Below, one piece after another: positions 1 to 7,109 of a stretch of 8,545 nt of DNA. The notes under the pieces are model-generated. The model saw nothing but the letters and a program-made list of their open reading frames with translations, did not search any database and had not been told where the DNA came from. Source of the DNA: a bacterium. Lineage in GTDB: Bacteria > JACRDZ01 > JAJRWM01. Location: NCBI GenBank assembly GCA_024276815.1, contig JAJRWM010000145.1, positions 1 to 8,545 on the forward strand. Direction: 5' to 3'. Positions within the stretch are counted from its first letter, which is position 1. Each line of letters opens with the position of its first letter. A program made the translations under genes and the position numbers.

Positions 1-81
1 CAAGATATCCTGCCCGGCAAAGGCCTTCCTGATGTTTATCAGTTCTATCACAATCAGCCCTCAATTTTGAAATTAGTTTAA
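1..81 (+). CDS. C-terminal end of an upstream gene, product unknown
   Basis: Frame 1 is open from the window edge to a TAA at 79-81 and encodes 26 residues ending FYHNQPSILKLV. The fragment is too short to assign. The ending, a short aromatic stretch followed by a beta-strand-like I-x-K-L-V, is similar in style to the end of the glycosyltransferase that follows (GRLYELKY). A related membrane glycosyltransferase is therefore possible, but this is only a guess. It lies on the same strand as the next gene, 276 bases upstream, so the two are probably not tightly coupled in translation. Confidence 0.45.
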   Translation, partial: QDILPGKGLPDVYQFYHNQPSILKLV

Positions 82-357
82 CATAAAAGCCCGGTCAGTA
101 AAAACATTATCCCGACCACCCGGGGCAATTTTAAAAAGAACTGCATCTGAATTGATTTCCCATTATGGTATATTACTTAGTTGAGGCTTAAGAGATTCAG
201 TACCAGTACGTTCAACGGATTTTAATCGATATTTAACAGGTTCGCCGGAGATAGCTGTCCAGCCTCATGAATACTTGAGCCTGATATTGCCAGGGGATAC
301 GCTTCAGGCTGACTTTTACACAACTGGCTGACACAGAAAAAAACGATTAGGACACCT
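82..357. other. gene-free leader upstream of the glycosyltransferase gene
   Basis: No convincing reading frame is present in these 276 bases. An extended -10 promoter motif, TGGTATATT, lies at 166-174 but has no good -35 at the right distance, so it is only a weak promoter candidate. It would leave a leader of about 175 bases. Within that leader, AGCCTGA at 278-284 and TCAGGCT at 304-310 form a perfect 7-base inverted repeat with a 19-base loop. The end of the region carries the ribosome site TTAGGA (347-352) for the GTG start at 358. I recognise no riboswitch or known RNA family here. Confidence 0.35.
85..130 (+). terminator. possible imperfect hairpin terminator after the upstream gene
   Basis: Four bases after the stop codon, GCCC at 89-92 can pair with GGGC at 123-126, and GGTC at 93-96 with GACC at 114-117. 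A five-base bulge lies on the right side and a 17-base loop at the top. The arms are flanked by AAAA at 85-88 and TTTT at 129-132. The bulge makes it weaker than the terminator at 1856-1880. The position suits the end of the partial gene at 1-81. Confidence 0.3.
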
Positions 358-1857
358 GTGAAAAAAAGTTATCTGTATTTAGCCATTATTTCGATTGCGG
401 GCACACTGGCCCTGGGCCTGGTTACCTATCCCTACGGCGTGGGCGTCACTCCCGATTCAGTCAACTATCTGTCCGCCGCCAGGAATTTCGCCGACGGGTC
501 GGGCCTGTTTACCAATGTCATCCGCTGGAACAGCCGCTATGAGGCGATTCCCCTGATTTACTGGCCGCCTTTCTTCTCTCTGGTTGTGGCTGGTTTTTAC
601 AAACTGGGATTCAGCCTGACCGGAATCCCCTGGCTGCTGAACCTGGTATTGTTTGGCCTGAATTCATACCTCACCGGTTTTTTTATTTTAAAGACATCCG
701 ATTCAAAAATCGCCGGCGGCCTCGGTTACCTTATTTTCATGATCGTCTATCCCTCTTATCTGATTCATTCCCAGGCCTGGAGCGAACCTCTTTTTATTAC
801 TTTGTACCTGGGCGCGTTTTATTTCCTGGAGCGATATCTGGATAACGACAGCCGGTCAGGATTAGTTATCTCCGGCCTTCTGGCGGGCTTGAGCTGGGTT
901 ACCCGTTACGCCGGGATAACGGTCGCGGCCGGCGCGCTGACCATCATTCTTTTTTTCAACCGGAGAAATTGGGGCGAAAAAATCAAAGCGGCCTTTGTCT
1001 ACGGGATTATCTCGATAATTCCGATTGCCTTGTGGGGCTACCGAAATTATCGGCTGCTGGGAACGCCCATCATCAAGGCCGTGCCCAGGATCAGCCAAAA
1101 AGCGGCTGGTTTTCCCAATCTGATTTTAATGATACAGACCATAGCGGGCTGGTTTTCCCCCTATTACCCGCCTGCTTTAGCGGTTATCTTGTTGTTAGGC
1201 GTCTTGCTGGTCTGTCTCTCTCCCCTGATCAGGCCGGGAACCCGGAATATTTACAACAAGAGAGTTCTACAGAGTCTGCTCACTTTTCTGGTCGTCTACC
1301 TGACCTTTATGATAATCAGCTGCTATCTGATGCGTTTCGCCCTGGCGACCCGTTTTCTGTCCGTCATCCTGCCGCCGCTGTTAATCGTCGTCATCCTGTC
1401 CCTTATGGGCAATACGGCTGTCGCTTCCCTGAAATTATCCCGCCCGACGCTATCGCTCATGCTGGTATTGCTTCTCTCGCCCATGTTGATTAAGGCGGCT
1501 AATTGGGGGAACCAAGTGTTTACAGAGGGAAACAGCGGCTACTCGACTAAAGTGTGGCGGGAAAGCGAGACGATTAAATGGCTCAACAAGTATCAACAGG
1601 ACCGGGTTCTTTTCAGCAACGGCAACGACGCGCTGGTTCTCCTGACCAAGTACCGCGCCCGCGACCTGCCCATTCAGAAAGAAAAACAGCGGTTGGCCAG
1701 ATTCTGGGACACCGTTCGCCATTTCAACGGCCTGATCGTCTACCTGGATAATATCAAACGGCCGCACCATATCAGCGAAGCGGAACTCGCGGCTTCAGGG
1801 CGGATAACCCAGGTCTTTTCTTTCTCAGACGGGCGGCTTTACGAACTAAAATATTAA
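358..1857 (+). CDS. polytopic membrane glycosyltransferase, GT-C superfamily (GT39/ArnT-like)
   Basis: The 499-residue protein probably transfers a sugar from a polyprenyl-phosphate donor to an envelope glycan, lipid or protein on the outer face of the cytoplasmic membrane. An N-terminal membrane helix (about residues 7-26) is followed by the first external loop, TPDSVNYLSAARNFADGSG. This loop has the family layout in which an acidic residue, here Asp33, serves in catalysis or metal binding. WPPFFSL (about 69-75) matches the conserved proline segment after the loop. Some nine or ten further helices run to about residue 382, and a soluble domain of about 115 residues follows. The family often has Asp-Glu where this protein has Asp-Ser. 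The start is GTG at 358, with TTAGGA five bases upstream. A strong hairpin begins at its stop codon. Donor and acceptor cannot be read from the sequence. Confidence 0.82.
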   Translation: MKKSYLYLAIISIAGTLALGLVTYPYGVGVTPDSVNYLSAARNFADGSGLFTNVIRWNSRYEAIPLIYWPPFFSLVVAGFYKLGFSLTGIPWLLNLVLFGLNSYLTGFFILKTSDSKIAGGLGYLIFMIVYPSYLIHSQAWSEPLFITLYLGAFYFLERYLDNDSRSGLVISGLLAGLSWVTRYAGITVAAGALTIILFFNRRNWGEKIKAAFVYGIISIIPIALWGYRNYRLLGTPIIKAVPRISQKAAGFPNLILMIQTIAGWFSPYYPPALAVILLLGVLLVCLSPLIRPGTRNIYNKRVLQSLLTFLVVYLTFMIISCYLMRFALATRFLSVILPPLLIVVILSLMGNTAVASLKLSRPTLSLMLVLLLSPMLIKAANWGNQVFTEGNSGYSTKVWRESETIKWLNKYQQDRVLFSNGNDALVLLTKYRARDLPIQKEKQRLARFWDTVRHFNGLIVYLDNIKRPHHISEAELAASGRITQVFSFSDGRLYELKY

Positions 1858-1880
1858 AACAGGCCCGGTGGGCCTGTTTT
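1856..1880 (+). terminator. intrinsic terminator after the glycosyltransferase gene
   Basis: AAAACAGGCCC (1856-1866), a GGT loop and GGGCCTGTTTT (1870-1880) form a perfect 11-base-pair stem. The right arm ends in TTTT, and the left arm overlaps the last bases of the stop codon. The symmetric A and T ends mean it could also stop transcription arriving from the leftward gene at 2164-2841, so it may work in both directions between the two convergent genes. Confidence 0.9.
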
Positions 1881-1891
1881 AATACGCTTCG

Positions 1892-1909
1892 CAGGTCTGC
1901 GACCTGTTT
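1892..1909 (+). terminator. second small hairpin, possible back-up terminator
   Basis: CAGGTC (1892-1897), a TGC loop and GACCTG (1901-1906) form a perfect 6-base-pair stem followed by TTT. It lies 12 bases after the main terminator. It also sits between two exact copies of AATACGCTTCGC (1881-1892 and 1911-1922), so it may be part of the repeat island rather than a working terminator. Confidence 0.4.
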
Positions 1910-1933
1910 CAATACGCTTCGCGACTTTTAATA

Positions 1934-1980
1934 CGCTCGTAAAAAGTTACTCGCTTATGTTTTAGGTAGCGCATAAGCGA
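1934..1980 (+). repeat. degenerate direct repeat, copy 1
   Basis: This 47-base unit begins CGCTCGTAAAAAG and ends GGTAGCGCATAAGCGA. It aligns with 2040-2085 when small gaps are allowed. The last 25 bases (1956-1980 against 2061-2085) match at 20 positions without gaps. The copy contains most of a 10-base inverted repeat (arms 1950-1959 and 1972-1981). In copy 2 the corresponding inverted repeat has been lost by substitutions, so this copy is probably the better preserved one. Confidence 0.6.
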
Positions 1981-2039
1981 GCACGGCCGCGAGCGGCTTT
2001 GAAAGTGCCAACGGCAAATATCCTCAGGCTGTAAGCCTG

Positions 2040-2085
2040 CGCTTCGTAAGAAGACTCAGCTATGTATTCGGTAACGCTCAAGCGA
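2040..2085 (+). repeat. degenerate direct repeat, copy 2
   Basis: This is the partner of 1934-1980, with starts 106 bases apart. It begins CGCTTCGTAAGAAG and ends GGTAACGCTCAAGCGA. Within it, CTTC-GTAA-GAAG (2042-2053) forms a tight hairpin with a GNRA-type loop. GCTTCG (2041-2046) can instead pair with CGAAGC (2083-2088), closing the whole unit into one stem. A third, weaker echo (GGTAGCGAAACA and TTAAGCGG) lies at about 2118-2140. Confidence 0.55.
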
Positions 2086-2163
2086 AGCAAATCTTTGCGG
2101 GCGATTCTGAAAGACGCGGTAGCGAAACATGGTTAAGCGGTACGCTTGTTCGCAACACGCTCT

Positions 2164-2841
2164 TTATTTGGTGATCCAGGAAGGCTGATTGCTCCTGACC
2201 GTGCCTTCCTCCTGGTCCGGGTCCAGGTCGCTGCCGGCGCTGGCCGCTTTCGTTCTCGCGTCATCATCGTCATCGAAGCTGTCGATGTCGTCCAGCCATT
2301 TGCCTTCGCCGGCTTCAACTGAACTCCGTACAGGGGCTTTCCCGGTCTCAACCTTATCGCTCCGCACCTCATCGACCTGGACTTCATCCGGCGTGTAAAC
2401 GTATTCATCTTCGGTGGGAGCGACTTCCCCGCAGATTAATCGCTTGCGGTAATTCTCCCTGATCCGGGCTTTTTCCGCCTCGATTTCTTTGTTCTTCCGC
2501 GCCACATCCCGATAATGACGGATTACCTTCTTCACCCCGGAATCAGCCTTTTTATGTAATTTTTCGACTTCGCTCACCGGCTCAAGGGAGATCTCTTCAG
2601 GCAGATGGATAAATATCTTCAAATAAAAAGCAAACCTTTTTCGGGCGTTCCGATACTGGTAGTCAACCTCTTCCCAGTTGCCCTTCGCTAAAGCCTTTTC
2701 CGCCTTTTCCAGTTTGATCTCACCGGAAACAATGACCGCTTTGAGAAAGACAACCCAGACAATCGCCACGATTACCAAAGAGAGAATCACTCTCAAAACA
2801 GCCAACCGCCGCCGATCTTTTAAATAGTTTTCCAAAGTCAC
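2164..2841 (-). CDS. single-pass membrane protein with acidic tail, function unknown
   Basis: I do not recognise this 225-residue protein. It starts with a basic stretch (KDRRR, residues 8-12). One hydrophobic helix (about 13-38) comes next, and a charged helical region (about 42-140) that could be a coiled coil or TPR-like. The tail, from about residue 140, is acidic, disordered-looking and includes FDDDDDA. By the positive-inside rule the N-terminus is cytoplasmic and the bulk lies outside. The chosen start is GTG at 2841, with AAAAAGGTG six bases upstream. An upstream in-frame TTG at 2892 is unlikely, because it lies within the promoter spacer and has no ribosome site. The gene is divergent from the TPR glycosyltransferase and convergent with the 358-1857 gene. 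A scaffold or regulator of the glycosyltransferases is possible but unproven. Confidence 0.7.
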   Translation of the reverse strand: MTLENYLKDRRRLAVLRVILSLVIVAIVWVVFLKAVIVSGEIKLEKAEKALAKGNWEEVDYQYRNARKRFAFYLKIFIHLPEEISLEPVSEVEKLHKKADSGVKKVIRHYRDVARKNKEIEAEKARIRENYRKRLICGEVAPTEDEYVYTPDEVQVDEVRSDKVETGKAPVRSSVEAGEGKWLDDIDSFDDDDDARTKAASAGSDLDPDQEEGTVRSNQPSWITK

Positions 2842-2873
2842 AGCCGTCACCTTTTTGATTAATTTACCGGAAC

Positions 2874-2902
2874 TTGGCCGGCAGTATAACAATACTTATG
2901 CT
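2874..2902 (+). promoter_or_regulatory. weak candidate promoter for the TPR glycosyltransferase gene
   Basis: TTGGCC (2874-2879) and TATGCT (2897-2902) are 17 bases apart on the plus strand, each matching the consensus at 4 of 6 positions. The site overlaps the better leftward promoter almost completely. If both are real, the two divergent genes would compete for polymerase and could be controlled together. Its position, about 50 bases before the ATG at 2952, is suitable. Confidence 0.3.
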
Positions 2903-2911
2903 ACTATTCAA
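2883..2911 (-). promoter_or_regulatory. sigma-70-type promoter for the leftward membrane-protein gene
   Basis: Read on the minus strand, TTGAAT (2911-2906) and TATACT (2888-2883) are separated by exactly 17 bases. They match the consensus -35 and -10 boxes at 4 and 5 of 6 positions. The expected transcript start, near 2876, leaves a leader of about 35 bases before the GTG at 2841, with its ribosome site inside. This fit is the main reason for rejecting the upstream TTG start. Confidence 0.65.
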
Positions 2912-2951
2912 GGAAATGTCACAATTTTTTCAAGGAACCAAGGGTTTGGCA

Positions 2952-4873
2952 ATGCTACAAAACAGAAACGCGGCTTTTGGAATTATAGTTATGATTCTGC
3001 TCCTGGCGGCCGGCTTCAGGATTGCCGGCATAAACAAGGGCCTGCCCCTGCTATTCAACCATTCTGAAACCGATTTTGTTGACCGGGCGCTGATGATGAC
3101 CCCGGTTTATACCGGCCAGAACGACTTCAATCCCCATTTTTTGATTACCCTTCGCTTTATCTTTACCTGATTAACTTTGAGCAAAGAGCTTTTTATTATC
3201 TGGGCGAGACGCTGGGCTGGTGGACTTCGGCTTCAGAATTTTTAGCCTACTACTACGATTCTATCAGCGTTTTCTACCTCATGGGAAGACTGACGACAGT
3301 AGTCATGGCCCTGCTCGGCATATATTCAGTCTATTACCTGGGGAAAACACACCTGGGCGAGGAAGCCGGACTCTGGGGCGCGTTTTTATTGGCCGCCAGC
3401 CCTTTAAACATCTATCATTCGCACCTGGTGACGGCTGACATACCGGTACTTTTATTTATCATCCTGGCCACTCACTTTTGCCTCTCTTACCTGCGGGACG
3501 GAAAACTTTCATCCATTATCCGGGCCGGTATTACCCTGGGCCTGGGCATCGGCGCCAAGTACTTACCCGGAGTATTGCTGGGAACGCTGATTCTGGCTCA
3601 TTATTTTGGCAAAAACAGGAAACTGGTCCATCTTGCCTGGAGCTTTGTTGGCGTGGCCGCCGCCTTCCTGTTCACCACTCCCTACTCAATCATCGATTTT
3701 AAGACTTTTTACGGCGGTTTTTTCAAAGTAACCAGCATCATGCTCAAGGGCAAGGAAGACCTGAACTTCGTCATCAGCAATCCTTTTTATTACCTCTACC
3801 CGCTGGCGGTGACCGAGATCGGACCGGGCTGGTTGCTGGGCGGTCTGGCTGGCGGGGTTCAGCTCGTCAGAGAGAATTACCGCAAAGCTTTGGTCCTGCT
3901 CTTTTTCCCGGTTGCTTATTTTGTGATAATTTCAAGCTGGGGAGCGAAATATCCCCGTTATTTTTTACCGCTGGAACCGTTTTTAGCGTTGCTGTGCGGC
4001 TACTTTATTGTCCGGCTCCGAAGCCGTTTCCCTGAGAAAATATGGCTCCCGGCCCTGCTGGCTGGCCTAGTCGTCATCTGGCCGCTAACAAACAGTTTCC
4101 AAACCGCGCGGGATTTTGTCCTGCCTGACGTCAGGATACGGGCTAAAGCCTGGCTGGAATACAACATCCCCGCCGACAAAATATTCATCATCGAAGATCA
4201 CCACTCAATACCCATCACCAGCGTCTATGATATTAACGCCGAGCTTAAAAAGGCCAACAGCGCGAAGGCGAAACGGGTCATCCTCAGCCATTACGCAAAA
4301 CAGAAAGTGTATTTGAGCAACTGGCTGACCTGGACCTCCCGGCTTTACGATCTTTCCCTCTATGAATTTGCTGATTATTTTTTCGTCAGCAGCGAATATA
4401 TCAATCTTTTCAACCGGGATCCGAATAAATACGCTGATTTCCTGACCTTTTATCGGAAATTGGCAGAATACGCGACCCTGAAAAAGGTTTTCCGGCCCGC
4501 CGCCACGGAAAGCGGCCCCACATTATATCTATACGAAGCTAACCGATTCCCGGTGCAAGACAATCGCGACCTCGGCGAAGCGGTAAAAAACGACATCGCG
4601 ACCTCGGCTTACAACCTGGCCAATGAATTTTTACGTCTGGGTTTCTATCCAGCGGCTGAGAAATGGTACCGGGCGGCGCTGAGAATCGCTCCCGGAAACG
4701 TGTCGGCGCTGACCAACCTGGGAATACTCTATTATTCGACCAAGAGATTCAGCCTTGCACATGATTGGTTGCAAAAAGCGCTTTCACTGGATCCCGGTAA
4801 TTTATACGCATTGGAGACTATGGCTAAACTGGAGCGCTTACTCAAAAAAACCGGACGAGGATCACACCCTTAA
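2952..4873 (+). CDS. GT39-like membrane glycosyltransferase with C-terminal TPR repeats, frame broken near residue 62
   Basis: Two reading frames together give one family-like protein of about 640 residues. Frame one, from ATG 2952 (AAGGG at 2940-2944, 7 bases upstream), encodes a membrane helix and FRIAGINKGLPLLF. It continues through HSETDFVDRALMM, the first external loop with the expected acidic residues, to DFNPHF, and then runs to a TGA at 3168-3170. The next frame, entered at about 3137, continues DYPSLYLYLIN and stays open to TAA 4871-4873. The family pattern N-P-H-F-F-x-Y-P-S-L spans the join. Many membrane helices follow, then a soluble domain (about 385-545) and two TPR repeats (about 553-582 and 587-616). 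The enzyme probably uses a polyprenyl-phosphate sugar, with the TPRs binding a partner. One T missing from a T run explains the break. It could be a sequencing error, a recent mutation or programmed slippage. Confidence 0.8.
3137..3143 (+). other. frameshift point and U_UUU_UUG slippery heptamer
   Basis: The upstream frame reads CAT TTT TTG here, and the downstream frame reads GAT from 3143. A backward slip of one base on T TTT TTG, a heptamer of the X_XXY_YYZ form, would join the two frames exactly. A seventh T would do the same without slippage and give H-F-F-D-Y-P-S. I see no strong stem just downstream and no Shine-Dalgarno-like enhancer just upstream. Simple loss of one T, in the genome or in sequencing, is therefore the likelier explanation. 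Confidence 0.7.
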
Positions 4874-4914
4874 TACCCTTAGGCCTCTGTTCTGATAAAC
4901 AAGGCGTATTTTTT

Positions 4915-4921
4915 AAGGGAG
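4915..4921 (+). promoter_or_regulatory. ribosome binding site that sets the tail-protein start
   Basis: AAGGGAG lies 7 bases before ATG 4929. A GTG at 4923 in the same frame lies only one base after this site and cannot use it well, so the ATG is preferred. The 55 bases between the preceding stop codon and this ATG contain no clear terminator. Read-through from the glycosyltransferase gene is therefore possible. Confidence 0.7.
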
Positions 4922-4928
4922 CGTGTCC

Positions 4929-7109
4929 ATGTATCGGATCAGTATCTTTGAAACCTCAAAAACGAAAATCACGGAAATCACACAATACCAAAGCTTTAAA
5001 CTGGTAACCCACCAAGGATTAACCCCCAATCAACTGGAATTTGAAACCACCGTGAATAAACTCCTGCCTGACTGTTTCCAGATCGGTTTTCTGGTCGAGG
5101 TTAAAACCAGCCGCGGCGAAATCATCTTCAAAGGAAGAATCAGCAATGCGGCTCCAATAAGTATCCGTAACGCTCGCCGGAATTGGCAAATCGAAGCGCT
5201 GGGGCTGGAAGCGGCGTTAAGTCATTGTCGGCTGTCGGCCGCTTACGATGATTTAACCGTTTCTGAAATGGTGAAATCAATCATCGATAATTCAGATTCG
5301 GGTCTTGTTTACAGCCCGAACTCAATCGACGAGACCGGTCAAAAAATAAGCCTGAGCTTTGACCAGACGCCGGCCAGAGCGCTAAACCTGCTGGCCGAAC
5401 TGGCCGGAGGATTCGAACTGTCTCTGAAAGATAACGTTATTTACTTCACCGCTCCCTTAAACCAGGCCAACAAAGTTTGGCAGTACACCCCCGAAAAAGT
5501 TATCCGGATTGCGAAAAACAGTCGGAATATCATTAATTCGGTTATTATCCGCGGCGCCCGGCTGGCCAACCAAACCTATTTAAACTTTGTTAAGGAAGAT
5601 GAGGAAAGCGTCAATCTGTTTGGCCGGCGGCAAAAAGTAATCCAGGCGAGAAATATCAGCGAAAGCTTCATCGCCGAACAACTGGCCCGGCTAATACTGG
5701 AACGTTATTCAACCCCGCTCTGGGAAGGTTATTTCCTTTCAGAGAGCGACAAATTCGAACTTGGCGACCTGGTCCGGATTCAAGGCGTTTTACCAAACAC
5801 CGAAACCCTGGAGTTCAAAGTCAGCCAAATAGTTTATACGACAGAAAATACGGAAATCCATTGCGCCAGAGGACAAAGCGAGTTCCAGGAATTAATCGCC
5901 GCTTTTACCGCCGAGGAAGAAACCCTGGAACTAATCACCCTTTCCCTGAACGACGCCGTCAACCAGCGGGTGCGTTCCTTCAGCCTGAGCGGTTTGCAGT
6001 TCTACAAAAATTATTATGCGCCCGGCCAAATCTATCAACAAGGATCGCTGAGTTATTCCGACGGCTATCTTTACCTGGCGGATGAAATATTCCCCTGGTT
6101 CCTAGCGGCTGAGAATATTCAACCGACAACCTCCCCCCCTTTATTAAAAGATCTGAACGCTCATAATCTGCTTTACGCCCAACTGGAAAAAGACAGCGCC
6201 TCGACTGATTCAAAGGGCATCGTGTCGCACCACGGCGACCGGAACAAAATATACGCGACCACCTCTCTTACAGCGCCGGTTGAGGATGACCAGTATTATT
6301 ATGTCGAGATAGGGAGGTGGGATAACTCCGTTGACCCGGCCCGGCTGACCTTGATTAACGGCGGCGAGACGACTGTCTACGGGGACGACTTACGGGTTGG
6401 CACGCTGAACGCCGATTTGGTTAACGTGGAGTCAACCGCCGGCAGCAATGCCGTCCATATCGGTGATATAACGGATGATAAAGGCAGCGGCAACCGGATC
6501 ATTCTGGGCAACTGGGTAGCCCAGACCGGCGGAGTGGACGCCAGTTCGGGACTGTTATGCAAGCACGCCAACGGGGATTATACCGTACTGAACGCTAACG
6601 GTTTAATGTTGAAAAGCGGTAGCGGCGAGAAACGTTATTTGTATAATTCGCTCTCCGGTACTTTGGCCTGGATGGTCGATACCAACTCGGCTCCGGACAG
6701 CGCGGTCAACGATCCAACCGGTCTTGGCATTACCATCAGGGAAGTGACTGTCAACGTTCCTGACACATCGATCAAGTCAGCCGGCGAATGGATAAGTTCG
6801 ATCACCATCTCGCCTTTAAAAGTCCATCCCCTGTTCACGGGGAGCAGCCGCACCACAAACGTGACGCTGCTCAATAACGCCAAGTCAGCCTGGGTTACGG
6901 TTACGCCTGGTGATTTGGAGTACCTTCAGGAAATCTATACCGACATTTTTGTCGAGAACTGCGTTATCCAGGACAGCACAACGTTAAAGTACTACATCTC
7001 AGCCGCAAATCAATACGTTTTGGATAACCACCCCACCGCCGGCTACAGCTACTGGGGAGTCAGTTTGCAGGGCGGAGTGCGGCAGCTTATCTGGTTCCTG
7101 GCGGTTTAA
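4929..7109 (+). CDS. siphophage-type tail hub / receptor-binding protein
   Basis: The 726-residue protein probably sits at the distal end of a phage tail or tail-like particle and contacts the host. Residues 1 to about 310 have the layout of tail hub proteins (gp27-like or ReqiPepy6 Gp37-like). A beta-rich start (LEFETTV, IIFKGRI) leads to a helical segment, VSEMVKSIID, and then to PARALNLLAELAGGFELS. RNIINSVIIRG at 199-209 is the typical N-x-V-x-x-R-G strand, and FELGDLVRIQG lies near 277-287. A short Y-x-P-G-x-I-Y-x-x-G motif near 362 recalls small carbohydrate-binding modules. GTLNADLVNV (491-500) resembles spacer motifs of fibre proteins, and a beta-rich C-terminus follows. There is no signal peptide or membrane helix. 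No protease or lysozyme motif is visible. Family assignment rests on pattern only. Confidence 0.7.
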   Translation: MYRISIFETSKTKITEITQYQSFKLVTHQGLTPNQLEFETTVNKLLPDCFQIGFLVEVKTSRGEIIFKGRISNAAPISIRNARRNWQIEALGLEAALSHCRLSAAYDDLTVSEMVKSIIDNSDSGLVYSPNSIDETGQKISLSFDQTPARALNLLAELAGGFELSLKDNVIYFTAPLNQANKVWQYTPEKVIRIAKNSRNIINSVIIRGARLANQTYLNFVKEDEESVNLFGRRQKVIQARNISESFIAEQLARLILERYSTPLWEGYFLSESDKFELGDLVRIQGVLPNTETLEFKVSQIVYTTENTEIHCARGQSEFQELIAAFTAEEETLELITLSLNDAVNQRVRSFSLSGLQFYKNYYAPGQIYQQGSLSYSDGYLYLADEIFPWFLAAENIQPTTSPPLLKDLNAHNLLYAQLEKDSASTDSKGIVSHHGDRNKIYATTSLTAPVEDDQYYYVEIGRWDNSVDPARLTLINGGETTVYGDDLRVGTLNADLVNVESTAGSNAVHIGDITDDKGSGNRIILGNWVAQTGGVDASSGLLCKHANGDYTVLNANGLMLKSGSGEKRYLYNSLSGTLAWMVDTNSAPDSAVNDPTGLGITIREVTVNVPDTSIKSAGEWISSITISPLKVHPLFTGSSRTTNVTLLNNAKSAWVTVTPGDLEYLQEIYTDIFVENCVIQDSTTLKYYISAANQYVLDNHPTAGYSYWGVSLQGGVRQLIWFLAV

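Larger units (their letters stand above)
1881..2160. repeat. hairpin-rich intergenic repeat island
   Basis: No gene is supported here. AATACGCTTCGC occurs at 1881-1892 and 1911-1922, and a shorter relative, TTAATACGCT, at 1928-1937. Perfect inverted repeats follow one another. CTCGCTTATG (1950-1959) pairs with CATAAGCGAG (1972-1981), and GCCGC with GCGGC (1986-1997). CAGGCT pairs with AGCCTG (2025-2039), and CTTC with GAAG around a GTAA loop (2042-2053). The words GGTAGCG or GGTAACG and AAGCG recur at about 1965, 2070 and 2118. The pattern resembles decayed REP-like or miniature-element sequence, or a structured RNA made between two convergent genes. I do not recognise a named family. Confidence 0.6.

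Noticed and set aside
969-1493. Overlapping 174-residue frame inside the first glycosyltransferase gene, and similar antisense frames elsewhere
   Set aside because: The frames lack ribosome sites and family-like sequence, while the overlapping main frames encode clear membrane enzymes or phage proteins.
1881-2160. CRISPR array
   Set aside because: The repeated units are few, degenerate and unevenly spaced, and no regular repeat-spacer pattern exists.
2892-2892. TTG at 2892 as the start of the leftward membrane-protein gene
   Set aside because: It lies in the spacer of the promoter at 2883-2911 and has no ribosome site. GTG 2841 has AAAAAGGTG at the proper distance.
7005-7109. C-terminal variable region of a diversity-generating retroelement in the tail protein
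   Set aside because: The end (GYSYWGVS, GGVRQL) faintly recalls lectin-fold targets, but no template repeat or reverse transcriptase is present in the window.
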